This document shows, piece after piece, positions 1-8,753 of a stretch of 34,754 nt of DNA (the stretch's first letter is position 1; every line of letters begins with the position of its first letter). The notes below the pieces were generated by a model that saw nothing but the letters and a program-made list of their open reading frames with translations, searched no databases and was not told the origin of the DNA. The translations under genes and the position numbers were made by a program. Where the stretch lies: positions 1 to 34,754 of the forward strand of contig DFYK01000017.1 in the NCBI GenBank assembly GCA_002383605.1, in the 5' to 3' direction. Source of the stretch: Proteiniphilum sp. UBA4084. GTDB lineage: Bacteria > Bacteroidota > Bacteroidia > Bacteroidales > Dysgonomonadaceae.

Positions 1-2
1 CC

Positions 3-1013
3 GGACTGGAGAAAGCGAAAGATGCCGATCTTTTCGTATATCAAAAAAGCAACTTCAACACATCTCCCGATCTGTATGTTACGCATGATTTATGGAAAAC
101 TGCGCAGAAACTCACAGACATTAACCCGCAGATGCGCGGATACAACTGGGGAACCGCAGAACTTTACTCCTGGACCTCTTTTACCGGCATACCATTACAG
201 GGTATTCTCTATAAACCGGAGGATTTTGATCCGACCAAAAAGTATCCGGTGATGATCTATTTTTACGAGAAGCACTCCGATGAACTTTACCGCTGGTTCG
301 CACCGGCACCCAGTCGCTCGACCATCAACATTCCTTTTTTTGTCAGCCGGGGCTATGTTGTTTTTACACCCGACATTCACTATACGGTAGGACAACCGGG
401 CAGGGATGCTTACAATGCAATTGTCGCGGGCGCCGAGTCGCTTGCCGAAAACAGCTGGGTGGATAAAGAGAACATGGCGATACAGGGGCAAAGCTGGGGA
501 GGTTATCAGGTAGCTTACCTGGTCACGCAAACAAATATGTTTAAGGCAGCAGGTGCCGGTGCACCGGTATCGAACATGACCAGTGCATACGGAGGAATCA
601 GGTGGGAGTCGGGAAGAAGCCGCCAGTTTCAATATGAGCAGACCCAGTCACGCATTGGATCCACCATGAACGATTCTCTGCAGCTCTACATTGAGAATTC
701 TCCGCTTTTCTTTGCCAACAGAGTGGAAACACCGCTGCTGATCATGCACAACGACAAGGACGGAGCGGTTCCCTGGTATCAGGGCATCGAACTCTTTATG
801 ACCCTCCGCCGCCTGGGTAAGCCGACCTGGCTGTTACAATACAACGATGAAGCACACAACCTGGTGCAGCGCCGCAACAGCAAGGACCTCTCCATCCGCC
901 TGCAGCAGTTCTTCGATCACTACCTCAAGGGTGATCCTGCGCCGGTGTGGATGACACGCGGCGTTCCAACCCTGCAAAAGGGCAAAACATGGGGGTATGA
1001 ACTTGACCAATAA
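3..1013 (+). CDS. S9 family (prolyl oligopeptidase-type) serine peptidase, 3' part only
   Basis: C-terminal catalytic part of an alpha/beta-hydrolase peptidase that cleaves short peptides, often from the N-terminal end. The frame is open from base 3 to the window edge, so the beta-propeller and true start lie upstream; the Met codon at 132 is internal. The catalytic triad is visible: the nucleophile Ser in GQSWGGYQ (codon 492-494), Asp in HNDKDGAV (codon 759-761) and His in DEAHNL (codon 855-857). The fold continues to a normal C-terminus with no type IX secretion C-terminal domain. The sigma factor gene begins 12 bases after the stop, so read-through into the Sus-like locus is possible. The family is certain; the exact subfamily and substrate are not. 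Confidence 0.93.
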   Translation, partial: GLEKAKDADLFVYQKSNFNTSPDLYVTHDLWKTAQKLTDINPQMRGYNWGTAELYSWTSFTGIPLQGILYKPEDFDPTKKYPVMIYFYEKHSDELYRWFAPAPSRSTINIPFFVSRGYVVFTPDIHYTVGQPGRDAYNAIVAGAESLAENSWVDKENMAIQGQSWGGYQVAYLVTQTNMFKAAGAGAPVSNMTSAYGGIRWESGRSRQFQYEQTQSRIGSTMNDSLQLYIENSPLFFANRVETPLLIMHNDKDGAVPWYQGIELFMTLRRLGKPTWLLQYNDEAHNLVQRRNSKDLSIRLQQFFDHYLKGDPAPVWMTRGVPTLQKGKTWGYELDQ

Positions 1014-1025
1014 TATGTAACGAAG

Positions 1026-1604
1026 ATGCATGATGAAGTAAACGAACTGATCGCATTAAGGAAAGGCTCGGATAAAGCTTTCGAGGTAATCTACAAATGT
1101 TATGCCGGAAAGCTCTATAACTTCGTGATGACTCTGTCGCACGGCGACCGGTACACGTCGGAGGAAATTGTACAATCGACCTTCATAAAGCTGTGGGAAG
1201 TACGTGAACAGATTGATATCGAAAAATCGGTTCATTCCTATCTTTCTGTCATTGCAAAAAACATGTTGCTGAATAAGTTTCAACGACAGACGATAGAGTA
1301 TCTGTATCAGGAGTATATATTGCGGGAACAGTCCTCTTCCGATACGACAACAGAAAAAGAGATCGACCGTAAATGGCTTGCGGATTTTGTCGATGAGCTT
1401 ATCGAACAATTGCCTCCGTCACGGAAAAAAATTTTTATCTTAAGCCGTAAAGATGATTTATCGACCAAACAAATTGCTGAAATCATGCATATTTCAGTCA
1501 GTACGGTGGAGACCCAACTCTCACTCGCAACCCGGTTTATGCGCCGTGAACTGGAAAAAAACTACGATAAGCTATTTATGATAAGCCTTCTCCTGTTAAT
1601 TTAA
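1026..1604 (+). CDS. ECF sigma factor, FecI-like, of the SusCD locus
   Basis: A 192-residue extracytoplasmic-function sigma factor that would direct RNA polymerase to the downstream transporter genes. Region 2 lies at about residues 20-90 (core-binding and -10 recognition, with the pattern EEIVQSTFIKLWE). Region 4 lies at about 128-180, with a helix-turn-helix in LSTKQIAEIMHISVSTVETQ. Regions 3 and 1.1 are absent, as expected for an ECF factor. The C-terminus is short and hydrophobic (LFMISLLLLI), a feature common in Bacteroidetes FecI-type factors. FecR follows after 73 bases and an STN-domain SusC lies beyond it, the standard trans-envelope signalling order. It sits 12 bases after the S9 peptidase and has no obvious separate promoter in that gap. 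Confidence 0.95.
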   Translation: MHDEVNELIALRKGSDKAFEVIYKCYAGKLYNFVMTLSHGDRYTSEEIVQSTFIKLWEVREQIDIEKSVHSYLSVIAKNMLLNKFQRQTIEYLYQEYILREQSSSDTTTEKEIDRKWLADFVDELIEQLPPSRKKIFILSRKDDLSTKQIAEIMHISVSTVETQLSLATRFMRRELEKNYDKLFMISLLLLI

Positions 1605-1677
1605 AATAATATCGGTGATCACATTCAGGATAATTGGCTCATTAATTGTATCATTTATACATCCCGAAAAAGAAACA

Positions 1678-2649
1678 ATGGAAAAAAAGAAATACATCCT
1701 GTTATTCGAAAAGTATATACGCAACGAGGCTTCTGCAGAAGAGGAACTGCTTCTTCTCAGCATGCTCCGCCATGATAATGATATTGATCTCTTTCTGGAA
1801 AATCAGATTAAAAACAGTGATCAGAAGCTGGATAAAGAAACGGAACAACGCATGTACGAACATATTCGTTCGGGAAAAGCACAAGGTAAAAAACGACTTT
1901 TTACAACAGTTCCACTGCGCAAGGCCATGCAATGGGCTGCGATGATCGCACTTCCCATGATGTCGGCGTTACTGGTCTATTTTCTCACTTCTGACCCTAT
2001 AGCTGGAGACAATGTGACCGTTCAAGCGCCCAAAGGAGAGAAAGCCAATATTACCCTTGCCGATGGAAGCCTTGTCTGGATTAACTCCGGCTCGTCGCTT
2101 ACCTACAACAATGCTTTCAACCAGAAGGAACGAAAGGTATTTCTGGAAGGGGAAGCCTATTTTGAAGTAGCCAAAGATCCAAAGCGCCCTTTTATTGTAC
2201 ATACCCGTGATATGGATATCGAGGCACTCGGCACTGCTTTTAACGTACGTGCATACCCCGAGGAAAACAACGAATCAACTGTTCTGCTAGAGGGGAAAAT
2301 TAAAATAAATGCGCAGGGACAACAAAGAATACTCACTGAGAACCAAAGGGCAATCATCGATAAAACGGTCCATACATTCTCGACGGACAAGGTCTTTGCC
2401 GTTGATTTCGTACAGTGGAAGGATGGGAACCTTTATTTCGAAAACAGTTCATTTGATGAGATTGCACTTACACTTTCCCGTGTTTTCAATGTGGAAATCC
2501 AGTTTGCATCAGAAAGGCTCCGATCCATGCGATTTTCCGGAACATTGGGTAATAGCAGCATTCGCAACGCGCTCGACATCCTCTCACTGACATCCTCCAT
2601 GCAGTATGAAATGAATGGAACAGTCATCGAACTATATTACAAGGAATAG
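1678..2649 (+). CDS. FecR-family anti-sigma factor
   Basis: A 323-residue inner-membrane anti-sigma factor that holds the neighbouring ECF factor until the SusC signalling domain reports substrate. The cytoplasmic N-terminus (1-80) is followed by one membrane helix at about 83-103. The periplasmic FecR domain covers about 111-205, with the pattern TLADGSLVWINSGSSL and FLEGEAYFEVAKDPKRPF. A DUF4974-type domain at about 252-323 would contact the STN domain of SusC. I chose the start at 1678 rather than the in-frame ATG at 1615, because the upstream 21 residues are not family-like, while MEKKKYILLFEKYI is a typical FecR beginning. Family and role are secure from sequence and gene order. Confidence 0.94.
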   Translation: MEKKKYILLFEKYIRNEASAEEELLLLSMLRHDNDIDLFLENQIKNSDQKLDKETEQRMYEHIRSGKAQGKKRLFTTVPLRKAMQWAAMIALPMMSALLVYFLTSDPIAGDNVTVQAPKGEKANITLADGSLVWINSGSSLTYNNAFNQKERKVFLEGEAYFEVAKDPKRPFIVHTRDMDIEALGTAFNVRAYPEENNESTVLLEGKIKINAQGQQRILTENQRAIIDKTVHTFSTDKVFAVDFVQWKDGNLYFENSSFDEIALTLSRVFNVEIQFASERLRSMRFSGTLGNSSIRNALDILSLTSSMQYEMNGTVIELYYKE

Positions 2650-2703
2650 TAAACCCGCTACGCAAAACACAGCTGCATCTATTAGCGCCTTATTTTTTAA
2701 CAT

Positions 2704-2715
2704 TGTTAATTAACA
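2704..2715. promoter_or_regulatory. 12-bp perfect palindrome upstream of susC-like gene
   Basis: TGTTAATTAACA reads the same on both strands and lies in the 194-base gap between the fecR-like and susC-like genes, about 130 bases before the SusC start. A dimeric regulator could bind it, but an AT-rich palindrome of this size can also occur by chance. The gap shows no match to the primary-sigma consensus, in keeping with use of the ECF factor. Confidence 0.25.
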
Positions 2716-2843
2716 TGGACGAATTAGTGGTTTTCATTCACTTCTTTGTACTCTTATTAACAGCATGAATAAACAAACCTGGGAAAGAACCAATCCGGTT
2801 TCTTATTCTATAGACCTGACTCAACCCTTAAAAATTTAAATGT

Positions 2844-5800
2844 ATGAGGCAAAAACAGTTTTTGAAGAGATGCTCAAAGGCAAAACTTATCATGATCTTG
2901 CTTTTGATGGTTGTGACAACGCAAACTTTTGCACAGATTACCGTGAATATCCAAAACAAACCTTTGCGGGAGGCTCTGAAAGAGATTGAGAGAGTGAGTA
3001 ACTACAAGTTTTTTTACAACGAATCACTCCCCGGATTAGAAAAGAACAGCACCCTGCAACTCACTGACGCTACGATTGATACGGTTATGCAACAGCTGCT
3101 ATCGGATGCAAACATCGCATACAGGATCCGTGAGAACAACATCATTGCTTTAACCCTGAAGGAGAATGCCAATCAGCCGGCAAATCAGACACAGCAAAAC
3201 AAAGTGATGATCAAAGGGCAAGTACTGGACACCAATGGGATGCCAATTATCGGAGCAAACATCATTGAGGTGGGAACTCCGGGTAATGGCACCATCACCG
3301 ACTACAATGGTAATTTCTCACTCAATGTAAACCGGAACGCAAACCTGAAAATCACCTATCTGGGATACGGGGATGTGATCCTCAACACAGCCGGGAAGAC
3401 ATCTTTCGCAGTTGTCATGGAAGAAAATACCGAGATGCTGAGCGAAGTGGTCGTCACTGCACTGGGTATCAAAAGAGAAGAGAAAGCACTGGGATATTCT
3501 GTTCAGTCGGTTGAAGGTGACGGGTTACAGACTGTGAAAGGAGTGGATGTAGGCACATCTCTTTCAGGGAAGGTGGCCGGACTTCTGGTACGGAACAGCA
3601 CTGAATTTACCGAAGCACCTTCGATACAGATTCGTGGAGAGGAACCGTTGCTGGTAATCGATGGTGTACCTTATGCAAACATGACACTGCGCGACATCCC
3701 TTCGGATGATGTGGAAAGCCTCAGCGTACTGAAGGGTGCCACAGCCTCCGCATTATACGGTTACAGGGGCTCGAGCGGTGCGATCATGGTGACCACTAAA
3801 AAAGGATTGTCAGCCAAAGGCCTTTCGGTTTCCATCAATTCGGGAACCATGTTTGCCGCAGGTTATCTGGCAATACCCGAGATGCAATCGAGTTTTGGCA
3901 GGGTAGTAAAGACGAACGCAAACGGTAAACCGGAATATGTACGTTCGGGAGACGGTTCCTGGGGAGTACCACTGGATGGCAGGGAGATTATCCAATGGGA
4001 TCCCATATCCAGATCGATGCAACCGATGCCTTACCTACCCATCGGAAAAGACAATTTCCAGAATTTTCTGGAAACAGGGTACATCCTGAACAACAACGTA
4101 AATATTACGCAGCAGGGGGAATTCGGAAGTTTTCGTACTTCTGCCACATGGGTGAACAACAAGGGACAGTATCCCAATTCCACCTACGATAAGCTAACAT
4201 TTGGACTGGGTGGCGATATGAAGATCGACAAGCTATTATTGTCTGCTTCCATGACTTACAACAAGCAAACCACTCCAAACACCGGGTTCAGGGGATATAC
4301 AGGTTATGACCCCATGTACTCCATGTTGATCTGGTCTGCACCCGACTGGGATGTCAGGCAGTACAGGGACTACTGGGTCGTACCCAACGAAGTGCAAAAC
4401 AGCAGCTACACCTCTACCAACAACAATCCCTACTTCGACAGTTACGAAAGAACACACAGCCAGGACAGGGACATCTTCAACGGATCGGTTTCCATTGACT
4501 ATGACCTCACCGACTGGCTGAAAGCCACGGCACGAAGCGGCTTCGACATATACAGTGACCGACAGGATATCACCGTCTCCAAGGGTTCCTTCCAGGGTGC
4601 CGGAAGCTCGACCGTGCTAAGCGGCGGGACCCAGGTGTGGGGCGAATCGCAAAGAGGCTCCTATAATATTGGATTGGGAAGAGGATACAGCTTGAACAAC
4701 GACTTCCTGTTGTCTGTGGACAAATCATTCGGCGATTTCCGCCTGGAAGGTTTGGCCGGAGGAACCATCTACTACAGACAGGACGACGGCATGGAAGCAA
4801 GAACACAAGGGGGATTGACCATCCCGGCTTTCTATTCACTGAAAGCATCGGTGAATCCGGCAGCCGTAAGATCGGTCATGTACAAGCAACAGGTAAACAG
4901 TTTGTACGGCAGGCTGGGGTTCTCATGGAAAAGTCTGCTATATGCTGAAGCAACCTTTCGTAATGACTGGAGCTCAACACTGTCTGAAGCCACCCGTTCC
5001 TATCTCTATCCTTCGGTGTCGGGAAGCTTTATCGTATCGGAATTGTTGCCATCATACGATTGGCTGTCTCTGTGGAAACTCAGGGGATCATGGACCTCAT
5101 CCAAAACACCAGCCGATGTCTACTCCATCAACTCTGTCTATTCCATCACTTCAAATGCGTGGGGTGACTTAAGTGCTGCCGCTTATCCTTCTACCATCAA
5201 GGGTAGTGATGTCCTACCCGAATCGGCATCAACGTTTGAAGTCGGTACAGCGCTCAATTTCCTGCACAACAGGGCTTCATTCGATTTTTCCTACTACGAA
5301 AAGAAGATGTATGACTTCCTCCGATCGGCCTCCATCAGTCCGGCCTCAGGTTACACCTCAAATTTTGTGAATACGGACGAAGAGATTACAAGAAAAGGAG
5401 TGGAAATAACCATGGCAGGGACGCCGGTAAAAACCAAAGACTGCCAATGGGATCTCTCACTCAACTGGTCAAAATATGCCCGCTACTATACACAGCTCGA
5501 CTCGGTTTACTCCACAGATAAACCTTGGGTAGCTGTTGGAGAACGTGTCGATCATTACACATTGAATGATTACCAGAAAGATCCGGACGGGAATATCATC
5601 CACAACAATGGGTTGCCAATCTACTCCAAATACCCCTCTTTGTTTGGCTATGCCGACCCCGACTGGTTATGGGGAATAAACAGTTCCTTGCGTTTCAGGG
5701 ACTTCACCTTTGGGATTTCACTCGATGGCCGGGTAGGCGGAATTGCACAGACTACCACTGAGATGTACATGTGGAGAGCCGGTTCCCATCCCAATTCGGT

Positions 5801-6248
5801 AGTGCCGGAAAGATTCCTCGATGCCAACAATCCCGGTACACGCAATTATACTGGTGAAGGGGTCAAAGTTGTTTCCGGCGAAGCCACCTATGATACGTAC
5901 GGCAACATTACCAGCGATAACAGAACCTATGCACCGAATGATGTGGCAGTAACTTATCAGACATACATAAACAACCTCCACAAAGGAACTGCATGGGGTG
6001 GATCCCCTTCCACGCTGGATGCCTATTCAACCACCTTCTTCAAGATACGGGAGATTTCGCTCACTTATACCCTTCCGAGGGACCTGAGCAGCAGGTTCAA
6101 AGCCAAAAGCGCATCGATATCGGCAGTGGGGCAAAACGTGTTTTTATGGGCCAAACAATTTAAATACTCTGACCCGGATGGTGGGTATGAAAACTTCAGT
6201 GACCCTTCCATCCGATATCTGGGATTCAATCTGAAGGTTGTATTTTAA
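2844..6248 (+). CDS. SusC/RagA-family TonB-linked outer-membrane transporter with STN signalling domain
   Basis: A 1134-residue TonB-dependent beta-barrel that imports oligosaccharide handed over by its SusD partner. The signal peptide covers about 1-31 (cleavage near TFAQ). An STN domain follows at about 32-104 and contacts the FecR anti-sigma factor. A carboxypeptidase-like regulatory domain is at about 122-195 (GQVLDTNGMPIIGANI). The TonB box lies near 200-209 (SEVVVTALGI). The plug at about 210-325 carries the SusC signature VLKGATASALYGYRGSSGA. The rest is barrel, ending in aromatic FNLKVVF. The presence of STN with an adjacent FecI/FecR pair means expression is probably induced by substrate through the envelope rather than by a hybrid two-component sensor. 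Length is normal and the reading frame is intact. Confidence 0.97.
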   Translation: MRQKQFLKRCSKAKLIMILLLMVVTTQTFAQITVNIQNKPLREALKEIERVSNYKFFYNESLPGLEKNSTLQLTDATIDTVMQQLLSDANIAYRIRENNIIALTLKENANQPANQTQQNKVMIKGQVLDTNGMPIIGANIIEVGTPGNGTITDYNGNFSLNVNRNANLKITYLGYGDVILNTAGKTSFAVVMEENTEMLSEVVVTALGIKREEKALGYSVQSVEGDGLQTVKGVDVGTSLSGKVAGLLVRNSTEFTEAPSIQIRGEEPLLVIDGVPYANMTLRDIPSDDVESLSVLKGATASALYGYRGSSGAIMVTTKKGLSAKGLSVSINSGTMFAAGYLAIPEMQSSFGRVVKTNANGKPEYVRSGDGSWGVPLDGREIIQWDPISRSMQPMPYLPIGKDNFQNFLETGYILNNNVNITQQGEFGSFRTSATWVNNKGQYPNSTYDKLTFGLGGDMKIDKLLLSASMTYNKQTTPNTGFRGYTGYDPMYSMLIWSAPDWDVRQYRDYWVVPNEVQNSSYTSTNNNPYFDSYERTHSQDRDIFNGSVSIDYDLTDWLKATARSGFDIYSDRQDITVSKGSFQGAGSSTVLSGGTQVWGESQRGSYNIGLGRGYSLNNDFLLSVDKSFGDFRLEGLAGGTIYYRQDDGMEARTQGGLTIPAFYSLKASVNPAAVRSVMYKQQVNSLYGRLGFSWKSLLYAEATFRNDWSSTLSEATRSYLYPSVSGSFIVSELLPSYDWLSLWKLRGSWTSSKTPADVYSINSVYSITSNAWGDLSAAAYPSTIKGSDVLPESASTFEVGTALNFLHNRASFDFSYYEKKMYDFLRSASISPASGYTSNFVNTDEEITRKGVEITMAGTPVKTKDCQWDLSLNWSKYARYYTQLDSVYSTDKPWVAVGERVDHYTLNDYQKDPDGNIIHNNGLPIYSKYPSLFGYADPDWLWGINSSLRFRDFTFGISLDGRVGGIAQTTTEMYMWRAGSHPNSVVPERFLDANNPGTRNYTGEGVKVVSGEATYDTYGNITSDNRTYAPNDVAVTYQTYINNLHKGTAWGGSPSTLDAYSTTFFKIREISLTYTLPRDLSSRFKAKSASISAVGQNVFLWAKQFKYSDPDGGYENFSDPSIRYLGFNLKVVF

Positions 6249-6282
6249 CTAACTGTTTATCATATATATAAAAATATCAAGT

Positions 6283-7818
6283 ATGAAACGAATCAATAAA
6301 TATATACGCTACGCAGGTTTGGCTGTTTTATCTGTACTATTTCTTTTTGGTTGCAATAATTTCGAAGATATAAACACCAATCCCGATGACACAACAAGTG
6401 TCAGTGCTTCGCTTCTGGCAACCAATGTGATCCTTCGCTATACAAAATTTGCAGGAAGAGACGGTAAGTCATTGATCGCTGACAATGCACTGCCCAAATA
6501 TGTGGGATATGCCAACGAAGGTCAGCTGGACCAGCAATATAACAAAATCGGCAGTGGCTATTTTGATGCGATGACAATTCTTCCCAACATTCAAAAAATG
6601 ATTGAATATGCACAAGGCAGTGTCATGGAAGATTCCTATCGCGGTGTGGGTGCGTTTGCCAAGGCATACACCTTCTACACGCTCACTGTGAAAATGGGAG
6701 ATATACCCTACAGTGAAGCAGGTTTAGGGGCAGATGGTATTTACAAAGTGAAGTACGATACCCAGGAACAGGTTTTAAAAAGTGTGCTGGATGAACTTCA
6801 GGCAGCTGATCAGTATTTTGCAAAAGGGCGTACTTTCGATGGCGATCCCACACCCTACAAGGGTGACCCAGTGAAATGGAGAAAAGCAGTCAACGCTTTT
6901 GCACTGAAGGTTTTGATGACAGTCAGTAAAAAAGAGACCATTGGCGGGATCAATCTGAAAACCCGGTTTGCAGAAATCGTTTCAGCAGGAAATATTATGG
7001 ATGCCTCCACAGGGTATTACGGACTTTTGTACTCCTCAAAAAACAGACATCCGCTTTCCGGCACGAATGATCTGTTTACGAGTCGTACTATTCTCAGTTC
7101 CCTTCTCGTCAACCAATTAAAATCACTCAATGACAGACGGCTCTTTTATTATGGTGAACCGGCAGGCTCAAAAATAGCCGCAGGACTGGCACCCTCAGAT
7201 GCCGCAGCATACGTGGGAGTGGATGTAGATATTGAGTATGCCGTGATGAACTCAGGACACAGTAATAACCTCTATTCTTTGCTTAACAAAAGATATTTGC
7301 AGCAGGAAGCCTGTGAACCGTTGAGAGTGGTCTCTTTTGCCGAGCAGCAACTGATCCTAGCTGAGGCTGTGCTAAAAGGATGGATCACAGGAGACGCCAA
7401 GACTTATTATGAGTCAGGTGTGAAAGCCGCACTGACAGATGTTATGACACAGGCAACAGCAAGCTATGCACACGATATGCCCATTACTGCCGCTTATATT
7501 GCGGGTTATTTTACCGGTGAAGCTGCTTTTAAGGCCACTTCCAGTGAGCAGTTAAAACAAATCTGGATACAGCGTTATATACTGCAGTTTATGCAGGATG
7601 CAGAAACAAGTTTTTTCGAGTACAGGAGGAACAAATATCCTGAATTCCCTGTGAATCCGGCAACAAGCCTCAACGAAAATAACAAGAACGGTATCCCGAT
7701 GCGCTGGCTATACCCGGCAGCGGAAGCAAATTACAACAGGGAAAATCTGGAAGAGGCATTGAACCGGCAGTACGACGGTTACGATGAGATCAATAAAATC
7801 ATGTGGATCCTAAAATAA
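6283..7818 (+). CDS. SusD/RagB-family surface glycan-binding lipoprotein (SusD-like 2 type)
   Basis: A 511-residue lipoprotein that forms the lid of the SusC barrel and binds substrate at the cell surface. The signal peptide ends in a lipobox, FLFGC, with the lipidated Cys at residue 24. The acidic stretch just after it (NNFEDINTNPDD) resembles the export signal that sends Bacteroidetes lipoproteins to the outer face. The helical TPR-like body has the order and ending of the SusD-like 2 subgroup, with a C-terminus rich in Asn, Tyr and Arg. It begins 34 bases after the SusC stop, so the pair is one transcript. Substrate is inferred as a beta-glucan only from the GH16 neighbour. Confidence 0.94.
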   Translation: MKRINKYIRYAGLAVLSVLFLFGCNNFEDINTNPDDTTSVSASLLATNVILRYTKFAGRDGKSLIADNALPKYVGYANEGQLDQQYNKIGSGYFDAMTILPNIQKMIEYAQGSVMEDSYRGVGAFAKAYTFYTLTVKMGDIPYSEAGLGADGIYKVKYDTQEQVLKSVLDELQAADQYFAKGRTFDGDPTPYKGDPVKWRKAVNAFALKVLMTVSKKETIGGINLKTRFAEIVSAGNIMDASTGYYGLLYSSKNRHPLSGTNDLFTSRTILSSLLVNQLKSLNDRRLFYYGEPAGSKIAAGLAPSDAAAYVGVDVDIEYAVMNSGHSNNLYSLLNKRYLQQEACEPLRVVSFAEQQLILAEAVLKGWITGDAKTYYESGVKAALTDVMTQATASYAHDMPITAAYIAGYFTGEAAFKATSSEQLKQIWIQRYILQFMQDAETSFFEYRRNKYPEFPVNPATSLNENNKNGIPMRWLYPAAEANYNRENLEEALNRQYDGYDEINKIMWILK

Positions 7819-7830
7819 ACTATTCACCCG

Positions 7831-7863
7831 GATCGCTTGTTATCAGTTGGATAACAAGCGATC
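7831..7863 (+). promoter_or_regulatory. Perfect 14-bp stem-loop between the susD-like and GH16 genes
   Basis: GATCGCTTGTTATC at 7831-7844 pairs exactly with GATAACAAGCGATC at 7850-7863 around a 5-base loop (AGTTG). It starts 12 bases after the SusD stop and ends 14 bases before the preferred GH16 start. No T-run follows, so it is not a standard intrinsic terminator. It may protect the susCD mRNA 3' end, mark a processing site, or hide the GH16 ribosome entry region. Confidence 0.7.
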
Positions 7864-7877
7864 TAATCTGCTACAAT

Positions 7878-8720
7878 ATGATTATCAAAATAAACCTTTT
7901 CATCCTGTTGGCCCTTCTGCTCAGCGGTTGCAAAAACAGTTCCTCCTACGAGACAGTAACCACCTCCACAGGAGAGTGGCAACTTATCTGGAATGACGAG
8001 TTCGGTTACACCGGGCTACCTGACTCCACTAAATGGAGCTACGATACGGAAGGCAATAGCTGGGGCTGGGGCAACAACGAAGCGCAATATTACACAGCCA
8101 ATGATTCTGCCAACGCTTATGTGAAGGAAGGAGTACTGACCATCACCGCACGGATCGACAGCATGGGCGGGAAGCGGTATACCTCGGCCCGACTGATCAC
8201 CAAAGAGAAAGGTGACTGGCTCTACGGACGTTTCGAAATCAGGGCCAAACTCCCCACCGGATTGGGCACCTGGCCGGCTATCTGGATGCTTCCTACCGAC
8301 TGGGAGTATGGCGGCTGGCCGACGAGCGGTGAAATTGACATCATGGAAAATGTGGGATACGATCCCGATACCATTGTGGGATCGGCGCACACCCTAAGTT
8401 ATAATCATGTGCAGAGAACACAGAAAAATGCAAAGATCTATGTTCCCACATCTTACAACGATTTTCATGTCTATGCACTCGAGTGGGAAGAGAATGAATA
8501 CAGGGTTTATGTAGATAAGGATCTTTATTTCACTTTCAAAAACGAAGGTACCGGATTTGCATCGTGGCCTTTTGACAAAAGATTTCATCTTTTGTTAAAT
8601 CTGGCCATCGGAGGGAACTGGGGCGGACAGAAAGGAATAGATGATACGTTATTTCCGCATCATTTCCAGATTGACTATGTGAGAGTTTATGAGAAAGAAG
8701 ACTCGCCTGTCGGGAAGTAG
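7878..8720 (+). CDS. GH16 endo-beta-glucanase lipoprotein (laminarinase-like)
   Basis: A 280-residue secreted lipoprotein that would cut beta-1,3 (or mixed 1,3/1,4) glucans at the cell surface or in the periplasm. The lipobox LLSGC puts the lipidated Cys at residue 18. The GH16 active-site motif GEIDIMEN is intact, with nucleophile Glu152, Asp154 and acid/base Glu157. The extra Met before the second Glu is the beta-bulge form typical of laminarinases rather than lichenases. Aromatic glucan-cleft motifs (NSWGWGNNEAQYYT, GTWPAIWMLP) are also present. I chose the start at 7878 because it gives a proper signal peptide; an in-frame ATG at 7803 would overlap susD and place 25 non-signal residues in front. 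It is the only glycosidase next to the SusCD pair. Confidence 0.95.
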   Translation: MIIKINLFILLALLLSGCKNSSSYETVTTSTGEWQLIWNDEFGYTGLPDSTKWSYDTEGNSWGWGNNEAQYYTANDSANAYVKEGVLTITARIDSMGGKRYTSARLITKEKGDWLYGRFEIRAKLPTGLGTWPAIWMLPTDWEYGGWPTSGEIDIMENVGYDPDTIVGSAHTLSYNHVQRTQKNAKIYVPTSYNDFHVYALEWEENEYRVYVDKDLYFTFKNEGTGFASWPFDKRFHLLLNLAIGGNWGGQKGIDDTLFPHHFQIDYVRVYEKEDSPVGK

Positions 8721-8753
8721 TCAAGACAATGGTCAGGCTAGCAGTCACAAAGA

